Below, piece by piece: positions 16,056 through 24,540 of a stretch of DNA of 37,221 bases. The notes under the pieces are model-generated. The model was not told the origin of the DNA. It did not search any database and saw only the letters and a list, made by a program, of their open reading frames with translations. This DNA is from Hyphomicrobiales bacterium. GTDB taxonomy: Bacteria > Pseudomonadota > Alphaproteobacteria > Rhizobiales > Xanthobacteraceae. Where the stretch lies: the NCBI GenBank assembly GCA_013911975.1, contig JACESF010000040.1, positions 1-37,221 of the forward strand, in the 5' to 3' direction. Position 1 is the first letter of the stretch; every line of letters begins with the position of its first letter. Both the position numbers and the translations under genes were made by a program.

Positions 16056-17036
16056 TCAGGCGAAGCCGAGCACGGGGTGCGGCACATAGGGCGCTTCCAG
16101 CGCCGCCACCTCCGCGTCGGTGAGCGTGATGGAGAGCGCGGCGACCGCGTCCTCCAGGTGCCCCGGCCGGGTGGCGCCCACGATGGGGCCGGTGATGCCC
16201 GGCGTGCGCAGCACCCAGGCCAGCGCCACCTGCGCGCGCGGCAGGCCCCGCGCGGCGGCGACGGCGGCCACCGCCTCCACCACCTTGCGGTCCGCCGCCT
16301 CGGTGACGGCATAGAGCTTGCGGGCCACCTCGTCGGTCTCGGAGCGGGCCGTGCTCTCGTCCCAGTCGCGGGTCAGGCGGCCGCGCGCCAGCGGGCTCCA
16401 GGGGATGACGCCGATGCCCTCCGCGCGGCACAGCGGCAGCATCTCGCGCTCCTCCTCGCGATAGAGGAGGTTGACGTAATTCTGCATGGAGACGAAGCGC
16501 GCCCAGCCGTTGCGCTCGGACACGGCCAGCGCCTTCATGAATTGCCACGCGGCCATGGAGGAGGCGCCGATATAGCGGACCTTGCCCGCCCGGACCACGT
16601 CGTTGAGCGCCTCCAGCGTCTCCTCGATGGGGGTGGCGGGGTCGAGCCGGTGGATCTGGTAGAGGTCGATATAGTCGGTGCCGAGGCGCCGCAGGCTGCC
16701 GTCCACCTCGGTCAGGATGGCCTTGCGCGAAAGCCCGGCCCCGTTGGGGCCCGGCCGCATGCGGTAATAGACCTTGGTGGCGATGACGATGTCCTCGCGC
16801 CGGGCGAAGTCCTTCAGCGCGCGGCCCACGATCTCCTCGCTGGAGCCGTCGGAATACATGTTCGCGGTGTCGAAGAAATTGATGCCGAGGTCCAGCGCCA
16901 TGCGGATCAGCGGGCGGCTCTCGGTCTCCGGCAGGGTCCAGGCATGGGTGCCGCGCTGGGGCTCGCCGAAGCTCATGCAGCCGAGGCACAGGCGGGACAC
17001 GTCGAGGCCGGTGCGGCCGAGCTTCACATAGTCCAT
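16056..17036 (-). CDS. Aldo/keto reductase
   Basis: A 326-residue NADPH-dependent oxidoreductase of the AKR superfamily, closest in style to the YajO/Tas-like or IolS-type branch. The catalytic tetrad is visible: D56 (FFDTANMY), Y61, K88 (IVIATKVYY) and H129 (LYQIHRLD). The C-terminal GPIVGATRPGHLEDAVAAL segment is the NADP-phosphate binding part. It is cytoplasmic and full length. ATG 17036 begins at the conserved MDYVKLGRTGLDVSRLCLG; GGGGAA precedes it. The substrate, probably an aldehyde or ketone, is not evident. It is the first gene of a two-gene operon with the beta-lactamase, an unusual pairing. Confidence 0.92.
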   Translation of the reverse strand: MDYVKLGRTGLDVSRLCLGCMSFGEPQRGTHAWTLPETESRPLIRMALDLGINFFDTANMYSDGSSEEIVGRALKDFARREDIVIATKVYYRMRPGPNGAGLSRKAILTEVDGSLRRLGTDYIDLYQIHRLDPATPIEETLEALNDVVRAGKVRYIGASSMAAWQFMKALAVSERNGWARFVSMQNYVNLLYREEEREMLPLCRAEGIGVIPWSPLARGRLTRDWDESTARSETDEVARKLYAVTEAADRKVVEAVAAVAAARGLPRAQVALAWVLRTPGITGPIVGATRPGHLEDAVAALSITLTDAEVAALEAPYVPHPVLGFA

Positions 17037-17143
17037 GGCAGGATTCCCCAAGGAGTGGCGCCCCGGAACGGGACGCGGCCGGCGGGGACCCCCGCCGGCC
17101 GCGAAACTCCTACCAGACTTTGGCGCCGCAATGGCCGCCCGGC

Positions 17144-18781
17144 TCAGATGAGCGGGGGCACGTCGTCGGTGATGGGCACCTCGATGACCAGCGGGCCCGG
17201 GCCGCTGAAGCCCGCCTTCACCTTGGCCTTCAGCTCCTCAAGGTCGCTGATGCGCTCGGCGGCGCAGCCGAAGCCCTTGGCGAGGCTCACAATGTCGAGG
17301 CCGGGAATGTCGAGGCCCGGAACGCCGGGGGTCTCCTCCAGCACCGCGAACGACTTCAGGATGCCGTACTGGCCGTTGCGCAGCACGATATAGACGATGG
17401 GCAGCTTGCTCTGGGCCGCCGTGTAGAGGGCCTGGAGCGAATATTGGAACGAGCCGTCGCCCACGATCATGATCACCGGGCGGTTGCGCCCTGTGTCCCG
17501 CTCGCCGAGCGCGATGCCCACGGAGGCGGGCAGGTTCCAGCCGAGGCCGCCGCTGGCGAAGGTGAAGAAGGTCTGCGGCTCGGTGATGGGCCACCAGCGG
17601 TGCAGGTCCGCGAGGTTGGAGGGGGATTCCTCCACCAGCACGCAATGGTCGGGCCGCACCTCGGCCAGCGCCGCGAACACGTCGGCGGCGGTGTGCACGC
17701 CGTCCTTGCCGCCGGGCGCCGCTTCCGGGTGGCAGGCCGGATGGGGCGCCATGCGGTGGGGGAGCGCCGCGGGCGTCGCGCGGGCCGCGGCGGGCTTCAC
17801 CAGCTCCACCAGGGCGCGGGTGGCGAGCACGGCGTCGGAGACCAGGCTGTCGCCCACGGGCGCGCGGGCGGTCTCGCCCGGATCGTCCGAGATGTGGAGC
17901 AGGCGCATGCCCTCCGGCAGATACGGGCCGGGGACATAGGGATAATAGCGGAACACCGGGGCGCCGATGACGATGGCCACGTCATGGCCCTTCAGACGGT
18001 CGGAGAGCGGTCCGGTGGCGAACGGCAGGCCGCCCACATAGAGCGGATGATCCTCGGGGAACGGCGTGCGCTCGCTGGCGGGGGCGGCGAACACGGCGGC
18101 GTTCAGCTTCTCCGCCAGCGCCACCGCGTCCTTCCAGCCGTCGCCCCGGTCGATGGCCGCGCCGAAGATCAAGGCGGGTGACTTCGCGCCGGAGAGGATG
18201 TCGGCGAATGCCTTCAGCCGGTCGAGGTCGGGGGCCACGCGATGGCCGAGGGTGCGCACCACCGCCGGGCCGGTGCAGGGCTTGTCCCAGTCGTCCAGCG
18301 GCAGGGAGAGGAAGACCGGCCCGGCGGGCGCCTGCACGGCGGTCGCGTAGGCCCGCATGAAGGCGGCGGGCACGTCCTCGGCGCGGGTCGGCTCGTAGGC
18401 CCACTTCACCCAGGGGCGCGGGAGCATGGTGGAATCCACGTTCGTCAGCCACGGCTCCATGAGCAGCATCTCGCGCGTCTGCTGGCCGGCGGTGACGATG
18501 AGCGGGGTCTTGTTGAGGCTCGCCGTGATGAGGTTGCCCATGGCATTGCCGAGGCCGGCGGCCGTGTGGACGTTGACGATGGCGGGCTTGCCGGTGGCCT
18601 GGGCATAGCCGTCCGCGATGGCGATGGCGGAGGCTTCCTGGAGGGCGAGGTGATAGGTGAAGTCCGCCGGGAAATCCTTGAGGAAGGTCTCCTCGGTGGA
18701 GCCGGGATTGCCGAAGAAGGTGGTGAGGCCCAACTGGCGGAGAAGATCGTGGGTGACGGTACGCACGGTCGAACTGGACAT
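17144..18781 (-). CDS. mdlC: ThDP-dependent decarboxylase related to benzoylformate decarboxylase
   Basis: A 545-residue thiamine diphosphate enzyme that aligns along its length with Pseudomonas putida benzoylformate decarboxylase (BFD). N-terminal PYR domain: S28 in GNPGSTE, E49 in LALQEAS and H72 in NVHTAAGLGNAMG correspond to Ser26, Glu47 and His70. The C-terminal PP domain has GDGSFQYSLQALYTAAQ with the Mg/ThDP motif GDG...N469. Two pocket residues differ: the His281 position is Tyr280 (VFRYY), and Ala460 is Ile474 (QYGILKSF), while Phe464 is kept (F478). The true 2-keto acid may therefore not be benzoylformate. ATG 18781 has AGGGAGG 4 nt upstream. It appears monocistronic, with no mandelate genes beside it. 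Confidence 0.85.
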   Translation of the reverse strand: MSSSTVRTVTHDLLRQLGLTTFFGNPGSTEETFLKDFPADFTYHLALQEASAIAIADGYAQATGKPAIVNVHTAAGLGNAMGNLITASLNKTPLIVTAGQQTREMLLMEPWLTNVDSTMLPRPWVKWAYEPTRAEDVPAAFMRAYATAVQAPAGPVFLSLPLDDWDKPCTGPAVVRTLGHRVAPDLDRLKAFADILSGAKSPALIFGAAIDRGDGWKDAVALAEKLNAAVFAAPASERTPFPEDHPLYVGGLPFATGPLSDRLKGHDVAIVIGAPVFRYYPYVPGPYLPEGMRLLHISDDPGETARAPVGDSLVSDAVLATRALVELVKPAAARATPAALPHRMAPHPACHPEAAPGGKDGVHTAADVFAALAEVRPDHCVLVEESPSNLADLHRWWPITEPQTFFTFASGGLGWNLPASVGIALGERDTGRNRPVIMIVGDGSFQYSLQALYTAAQSKLPIVYIVLRNGQYGILKSFAVLEETPGVPGLDIPGLDIVSLAKGFGCAAERISDLEELKAKVKAGFSGPGPLVIEVPITDDVPPLI

Positions 18782-18986
18782 CATCCCTCCCTTGCGGCGC
18801 GCATGGCCGCCATCCCTCGCCCGGTCGCGGCGCATCCCCGCCCCGGCGCCCGAAATGCCGCCCGCGCGGGGCGCGCCCCGCCGGCCGGACCTTTCCGGGT
18901 TCGCACACCTGACAATAGGACACAAGGGCCGCCGACCCTGGGGAAGGCGGCTAACCGCCCGTAAAACAGCGGGAAACGGCTGCGCT

Positions 18987-20081
18987 TCAGTTGCGCATGC
19001 CGCCCGTCACCACGCGGATGGGGGCGGTGATCACCTCGCCGATGAGGCTCTCGCCCGGCTCCACGAAATTCTGGCCCGACATGACCCGCGTGCCCAGCGC
19101 CTGGACGATCTCGGGCGAGGTGGCGAACTTGCTGTGGTTGAGGCTGTCGCCGTTCTGCACGGCGGTGAGGTCCACCACCGTGATGCCCTTCGCCGCCTCC
19201 AGTTGCGAGCGATAGGGCTCTTGCGCCAGATCGATGGCACCCACCCGCGTGATGCCGCCGCTGATGAGCGAAGAAACGCTGAGCGCATGGTCGGTGCGCG
19301 AGACGAAGATGGTGATCGCCGGGCGCTGGGTGCCCATCTCCTCCACCTGACGGCGGAACACGTCCACGTCGAGGTCGGGCGAGGCGAGCACCACGCTGGA
19401 GATCTTGGAGGGGATGCGCCCGTCCCGCAGCGCCATCTGGCGCAGCGCCTCCACGGTGAGCCACGCCCCCATGGAATGGGCCATGACGATCACCTCGTCC
19501 ACCTTGGGGCTGCGGGCCGCCGCGGTCAGCACATAGGCGAGGTCGGAGCGGGAGAAATTGGCGCTCTCCCGGTCATAGACATAATCCACGATCCGCCCGC
19601 GCGAGGGCCAGGAGAACAGGACCGGGGCAAGGCCCGCATCCATGTCGTGGACGATCTGGGCGAAGCGGAACACCGAGGCGTCGAAGCGGGTGTTGAAGCC
19701 GTGCACGAACACCAGAACCCGCCGCTTGCCCGAGCGGGCGAGCCAGGCGCCCACGTCGGCGCGGGGCACGGGAGCGATTTCCGCCACGGCGAACTCGCGC
19801 TGCGGGTTGGCCTGGGGGCCGGAGGGCCATTGCAGGGATCCCGGCGTCCGGTCCGGCGGAATGGAGACCACCACGTTGGCGAAGGACAGGCTGTCGCCCC
19901 GCTCGCCGGTGAACACCACGCCCGGCGCGTCGCTGGGCGCGCGGGTGGTGGCGGCGAGGATGTCCACGGTGGGCACGCTGGGCGGCAGGTCCGCCACCGG
20001 AATGAGGACGCCTTCCCGGGGCGCGCACGCCACCAGCCCCGCAAGGGCCGCCACCGCCATGATGAGGCGCGCACCGCGCAT
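18987..20081 (-). CDS. Alpha/beta-hydrolase lipoprotein (DUF900 type)
   Basis: A 364-residue protein with a lipoprotein signal peptide: RGARLIMAVAALAGLVAC places the lipid-modified Cys at 19. The mature part is an alpha/beta hydrolase of the DUF900 family: VLVFVHGFNTRF (residues ~122-133, oxyanion region), PVLFSWPSRG, and the nucleophile elbow VIVMAHSMGAW with S203; the catalytic His is probably in LNHSKFATSP near the C-terminus. Members are periplasmic or outer-membrane esterase-like proteins of unknown substrate. ATG 20081 is chosen because it creates the signal peptide; AGGAG lies about 11 nt upstream. It is divergent from the Pls-like gene across a 353-bp region. Confidence 0.85.
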   Translation of the reverse strand: MRGARLIMAVAALAGLVACAPREGVLIPVADLPPSVPTVDILAATTRAPSDAPGVVFTGERGDSLSFANVVVSIPPDRTPGSLQWPSGPQANPQREFAVAEIAPVPRADVGAWLARSGKRRVLVFVHGFNTRFDASVFRFAQIVHDMDAGLAPVLFSWPSRGRIVDYVYDRESANFSRSDLAYVLTAAARSPKVDEVIVMAHSMGAWLTVEALRQMALRDGRIPSKISSVVLASPDLDVDVFRRQVEEMGTQRPAITIFVSRTDHALSVSSLISGGITRVGAIDLAQEPYRSQLEAAKGITVVDLTAVQNGDSLNHSKFATSPEIVQALGTRVMSGQNFVEPGESLIGEVITAPIRVVTGGMRN

Positions 20082-20434
20082 GTCCCGCCCGTCTCCTATC
20101 GTCCCTCCATCGTCCTTAGCCGATCCCGGAGCGGAACAGAAGGCGGCGCTGCCCCCATGGTTAGGACGCAGGTGCGGCATCCGCAGGCCCGCGCCGCCCA
20201 TGCAACATCCTTCAGCCCGGCCATTCAGCCTCGGGGAAGGACCTGGATTGCCAAGCATTCTCTGTAAGAATCTGTAACTATCGCCCGAATGTTTTTCGTA
20301 TTGCCGCGCTCAACTTCGCTGTTTATCTGTTTGGCGCAGCGCAGCGTTCGGCTGCGGCGTGTTTTTCGAGTGACTGCGTTCATCACCACGGCGCGGATAC
20401 ACGCGCCGCGAGCAGCGGGAAGGCATTGTTGCCC
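20082..20434. other. 353-bp divergent intergenic region
   Basis: No gene is seen. The right two-thirds (20255-20380) is much more AT-rich than its surroundings, as expected for promoters. TGTTTTTCG occurs twice in direct orientation exactly 70 bp apart (20290-20298 and 20360-20368). A possible plus-strand -35/-10 pair, TTGCCG (20301-20306) and TATCTG (20324-20329) with a 17-nt spacer, lies between them; the -10 match is weak. Confidence 0.4.
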
Positions 20435-23400
20435 ATGAATATTGCCACGCACGCGGACCGCCCTGGCATTCTCATCGGCGACCGCGATCCCTCGCTGATC
20501 CGCGACGAACTCCTCTCCGAAATCTTCGCCGACACGGTGCGCCGCGTCCCCGACAAGCCGGCCATCATCTTCGGAAGCGAGCGCGTCACCTATGCGGAGC
20601 TGGACGCGCGGGCAAACCGCGTGGCGCGCACCCTGCGCGGGCGCGGCATCGGCCCCGGCCATTTCGTGGGCATCTGGATGTCCCGCTCGCTGGACCTGCA
20701 CGTGGCCCTGCTGGGGATCCTCAAGTGCGGCGCGGCCTATATCCCGTTCGACATGGACGCCCCGCCGGACCGCATCGGCGAATGCCTCGAGGATTGCGAG
20801 GCGAAGCTCCTGATCATCGACGCGGTCACGCAGGGCAAGCTGGACCGCAGCCTGCCCGCCCCCGCCGAACCCTGCCTCGACCTGCTGGCCCAGAGCGACG
20901 ACCCGACGCCCCTCGACCTGCGGGCGGACGGGCTGACCCGCAACGATCCGGCCTATGCCATCTACACCTCGGGCTCCACGGGCAAGCCCAAGGGCATCGT
21001 CATCGAGCACCGCAACATCTGCCACCTGCTGCGGTCGGTGAACGCGGTCTATGGCTTCGACGAGACCGACATCGTCTTCCAGGGCGCCTCCATCGCCTTC
21101 GACCTGTCGCTGGAAGAGATCTTCGTCCCGTATCTGGCGGGCTCCACCCTGTTCGTCGCCTCCTCGCGGGTGCTGGGCGAGGTGGAGAAGCTGCCGGCGC
21201 TCATGGCGGACGCGGGCGTGACCGTGCTGGACACCGTTCCCACCCTGCTCGCCATGATGCCCCAGGACATCCCGTCCCTGCGCATCATCATCCTGGGCGG
21301 CGAGGCGTGCCCGCCCTCCGTGAAGGCGCGCTGGTGCAAGCCGGGCCGCAAGGTGTTCAATTCCTACGGCCCCACCGAGGCGACCGTGGTGGCCACCGTG
21401 GACGAGGTGACGGTGGACGGCCCCGTCACCATCGGGCGGCCCATCCCCAATTATACCTGCTACGTGGTGGACGAGCAGATGCAGCTCGTCGGCCCGGGCG
21501 CCGAGGGCGAGCTTCTGATCGGCGGGCCGGGCGTGGCGCGCGGCTATCTCAAGCGGCCGGAACTTTCCGCCGAGAAGTTCATCCCCAACCCGTTCGGCGA
21601 CGTGCACGGCGACCCCGTGCTCTACCGCTCCGGTGATGCCGTGAGCGTGACCGAGGACGGGCGCATCCTGTTCCACGGCCGCATCGACGACCAGGTGAAG
21701 CTGCGCGGCTTCCGCATGGAGCTGGGCGAGATCGAAGCCCGCATGTCGGACCTGCCGGGCATCAACCAGGCGACCGTGGTGCTGCGCAAGGACGACGGCA
21801 TCGACCGCCTCGTGGCCTTCGTGGTGATGGACACGGGCATCGCCCTCGACCGCGGCGCCATCCGCTCCGGGCTGAAGGCCACGCTGCCGCCCTATATGGT
21901 GCCCTCGCACTTCGAGGAGATGGCGGTCCTGCCGCGCCTCACCTCCGGCAAGGCGGACCGCAAGACACTGAAGATCGCGCCCCTCAGCGCGCCCGCCGAG
22001 GCCGAGGCCCAGGAGGAGCCGCTCTCGGACACCGAGGCCGCGCTGCTGGTGGCCGCCAAGCCGCTCTTCCCCGGCCAGTCCATCCCGTTCGACGCCGACT
22101 TCTTCGCCGACCTCGGCGGCCACTCGCTGCTCGCCGCCACCTTCCTGGCGGCGGTGCGCGCGAACCCGGACCTGCCGCCCATCACGCTCGAGGACCTCTA
22201 CAGCCTGCGCACCCTGCGGGCCATTGGGGCCAAGCTGGACGAGCGCGAGAAGGCGAGCGGCCCGCGCAAGAAGCTGGACCTCTCCTTCACGCCCCCGCCC
22301 CTGGCGCGGCGCGTGATCTGCGGCATCGCGCAGCTCTGCTGCACGCCGCTGCTGCTGCTGGCGCTCACCGGCCCGTGGCTCACCATCTACGTTACCTACG
22401 AGATGATCTCCATCGACCAGACCATTCACTGGTACGAGGTGATCCAGCTCATGGGCGTGTACATGTTCGTCACGTTCGGCATCAGCATCATCGGCATCGT
22501 GGGCAAGCGCCTCGTGCTGTGGCGCGCGACGCCGGGGCGCTATCCGCTCTGGGGCTTCTACTTCTTCCGCTGGTGGCTGGCCCGCCAACTGGTGGAATTC
22601 ACCCATCTCGGCCTCATGCAGGGCACCCCGCTCGCTCCCGCCACCATGCGCCTGCTGGGCGCCAAGGTGGGCAAGCGGGTGTGCATCAGCGGCCTGCATG
22701 CCGGCGCCATCGACCTGATGGAGATCGGCGACGACGTGACCATCGGCGCCAAGGTCAGCATCGGCAATGCCGAGGTGATCGGCAACGAGCTGGTCATCGG
22801 CAAGGTGGTGATCGGCAAGGACGCCTATATCGGCACCTCCTGCGCCCTCGCCCACGACACCGAGATCGGCGAAGGGGCGGAACTGGCGGACCTGACCGCG
22901 CTGCTGCCCGGCGACCGGGTCGGCGCCTTCGAGCATTGGGACGGCTCGCCCGGCACCAAGGTCGGCATGGTGGACCCGTCCAAGTGGCCGGACTACGCGC
23001 CCGAGCCGTCCGCCTCCGTGCGGGCGGGCCAGTCGCTCTATTACACGGTGCTGCTGTTCGCCATGCCGGCCATCAGCCTGCTGCCCATCTTCCCGGCCTT
23101 CTACATCTTCGACCGCTACGACGCGGTGTTCCAGCAGCTCACCGGCTTCCAGTGGTACCTGCCCATCCTGGCCTGGCCCACCGCCATGATCATGATGCTC
23201 GGCACGGTGATGCTGGTGACGGCCATCCGCTGGATCGTACTGCCCTCCTCCCCGGCGGGCACCATCTCGATCCATTCCGCCTTCTACATGCGCAAATGGA
23301 CCGTGGCGCTGGCCGCCGAGGTGATGCTGGAGAGCCTCTCCTCGCTGTTCTCCACCATCTACATGCGCTCCTGGTATCGCCTGATGGGCGCGAAGATCGG

Positions 23401-24433
23401 CCGCGACACGGAGATCGCCTCCAACTTCGCCGGCCGCTACGACACCATCGAGGTGGGCGAGAAGTGCTTCGTGGCGGACGAGGTGACGCTGGGCGACGAG
23501 GATGTGCGGCGCGGCTGGATGACCACCAAGATGGTGCGCGTGGGCAACCAGGCCTTCATCGGCAACGATTCCGTGCTGCCGCCCGGCGCGGTGGTTCCCG
23601 ACGGATCGCTCATCGGCATCAAGTCGAAGCCGCCGGCCGACGAGCCGATGCTGCCGGGTGAAATCCGCTTCGGCAGCCCGCCCATCCGCCTGCCGGGCCG
23701 CCAGCGGTTCGACAATGCGGACGTGAACCAGACCTTCCGCCCGCCGGTCTGGCGGCGCGCGCTGCGCGCGGTGTTCGAGCTGTTCGCGGCCTCGCTCCCC
23801 ACCATGCTGTTCATCCTCGTGGGCACCGTGACGGCGGACTACGTGCTGTTCCCGGCGCTCGACGCGGCGGAAAGCTGGGGTGAGTTCCTGCCCACCTTCA
23901 TCGCCGCCTGCGTCGCCTGCTCGTTCATCCTGGCGGGGGTGGTGCTGGCCATCAAATGGCTGCTCATGGGCACCTACAAGGCGGGCAATTACGGCCTCTG
24001 GTCGTGGCGGGCGCTGCGCACCGAGGCCATGACGACCCTGTATTGGGGCACGGCGGGGCGCATCCTGCTGGATGCGTTCCGGGGCACGCCCATGCTGCCC
24101 TGGGCCCTGCGCCTGTTCGGCGCGAAGATCGGCGAGGGCGTGTTCATGGACAGCACGGACATCACCGAATTCGACTGCGTGTCCATCGGCGACTATGCCG
24201 CCATCAACGCCACTTCCAATCTCCAGACCCACCTGTTCGAGGACCGGGTCATGAAGATCGGCCATATCGCCATCGGCAAGGGCGTCTCCATCGGCGCGCT
24301 CACCACCGTGCTCTACGACACGAAGGTGGGCGACTATGCCGAGCTGGGCGTGCTGACCATCGTCATGAAGGGCGAGGCGATCCCGGGCAACACCCGCTGG
24401 GCGGGCGCACCGGCCCAGCCCATGAACCACTGA
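20435..24433 (+). CDS. Pls/PosA-type membrane-bound single-module NRPS
   Basis: A 1332-residue synthetase with the layout of Streptomyces epsilon-poly-L-lysine synthetase Pls, which is of similar length. Residues ~20-520 are an adenylation domain: YTSGSTGKPKG (A3), AFDLSLEE with D223 (A4), NSYGPTEAT (A5), YRSGD (A7), DDQVKLRGFRMELGEIE (A8) and SGKADRK (A10). Residues ~530-610 are a carrier domain with S564 in LGGHSLL. Then come three units, each a pair of membrane helices (starting near residues 624, 865 and 1108) plus a soluble left-handed beta-helix-like domain headed by RLLGAKVG, RLMGAKIG and RLFGAKIG. There is no condensation or thioesterase domain; in Pls the tandem C-terminal domains catalyse chain elongation. 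The pocket reads roughly D-L-E-D-I-G-S-V-V-K, acidic, suggesting a basic amino acid. ATG 20435 is preferred (GGAAGG 11 nt upstream). The product is inferred. Confidence 0.88.
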   Translation: MNIATHADRPGILIGDRDPSLIRDELLSEIFADTVRRVPDKPAIIFGSERVTYAELDARANRVARTLRGRGIGPGHFVGIWMSRSLDLHVALLGILKCGAAYIPFDMDAPPDRIGECLEDCEAKLLIIDAVTQGKLDRSLPAPAEPCLDLLAQSDDPTPLDLRADGLTRNDPAYAIYTSGSTGKPKGIVIEHRNICHLLRSVNAVYGFDETDIVFQGASIAFDLSLEEIFVPYLAGSTLFVASSRVLGEVEKLPALMADAGVTVLDTVPTLLAMMPQDIPSLRIIILGGEACPPSVKARWCKPGRKVFNSYGPTEATVVATVDEVTVDGPVTIGRPIPNYTCYVVDEQMQLVGPGAEGELLIGGPGVARGYLKRPELSAEKFIPNPFGDVHGDPVLYRSGDAVSVTEDGRILFHGRIDDQVKLRGFRMELGEIEARMSDLPGINQATVVLRKDDGIDRLVAFVVMDTGIALDRGAIRSGLKATLPPYMVPSHFEEMAVLPRLTSGKADRKTLKIAPLSAPAEAEAQEEPLSDTEAALLVAAKPLFPGQSIPFDADFFADLGGHSLLAATFLAAVRANPDLPPITLEDLYSLRTLRAIGAKLDEREKASGPRKKLDLSFTPPPLARRVICGIAQLCCTPLLLLALTGPWLTIYVTYEMISIDQTIHWYEVIQLMGVYMFVTFGISIIGIVGKRLVLWRATPGRYPLWGFYFFRWWLARQLVEFTHLGLMQGTPLAPATMRLLGAKVGKRVCISGLHAGAIDLMEIGDDVTIGAKVSIGNAEVIGNELVIGKVVIGKDAYIGTSCALAHDTEIGEGAELADLTALLPGDRVGAFEHWDGSPGTKVGMVDPSKWPDYAPEPSASVRAGQSLYYTVLLFAMPAISLLPIFPAFYIFDRYDAVFQQLTGFQWYLPILAWPTAMIMMLGTVMLVTAIRWIVLPSSPAGTISIHSAFYMRKWTVALAAEVMLESLSSLFSTIYMRSWYRLMGAKIGRDTEIASNFAGRYDTIEVGEKCFVADEVTLGDEDVRRGWMTTKMVRVGNQAFIGNDSVLPPGAVVPDGSLIGIKSKPPADEPMLPGEIRFGSPPIRLPGRQRFDNADVNQTFRPPVWRRALRAVFELFAASLPTMLFILVGTVTADYVLFPALDAAESWGEFLPTFIAACVACSFILAGVVLAIKWLLMGTYKAGNYGLWSWRALRTEAMTTLYWGTAGRILLDAFRGTPMLPWALRLFGAKIGEGVFMDSTDITEFDCVSIGDYAAINATSNLQTHLFEDRVMKIGHIAIGKGVSIGALTTVLYDTKVGDYAELGVLTIVMKGEAIPGNTRWAGAPAQPMNH

Positions 24434-24439
24434 GGGGTG

Positions 24440-24463
24440 CCGGCGCGCGTCCGCGCGCGCCGG
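24440..24463 (+). other. GC-rich intercistronic hairpin
   Basis: CCGGCGCGCG (24440-24449) and CGCGCGCCGG (24454-24463) form a perfect 10-bp stem with a 4-nt loop, 6 nt after the Pls-like stop codon. It has no U-tract, so it may cap the 3' end of the long mRNA segment or modulate expression of the following permease rather than terminate. Confidence 0.5.
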
Positions 24464-24540
24464 TCCCACGCTGAATTCGGGTTCGCCCCCCAAGGGCCGG
24501 CCTGCAACAAGACCAGACCCGCACCCACCGGACCCGCACC

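Noticed and set aside
20225..24493. A 1422-codon open frame on the minus strand opposite the Pls-like gene
   Set aside because: Its translation is His/Gly/Arg/Ala-rich low-complexity with no motif. It mirrors the third-position GC of the real gene, as do similar antisense frames at 2270-4123, 4246-6978, 8907-10406, 10595-12805 and 17120-18181.
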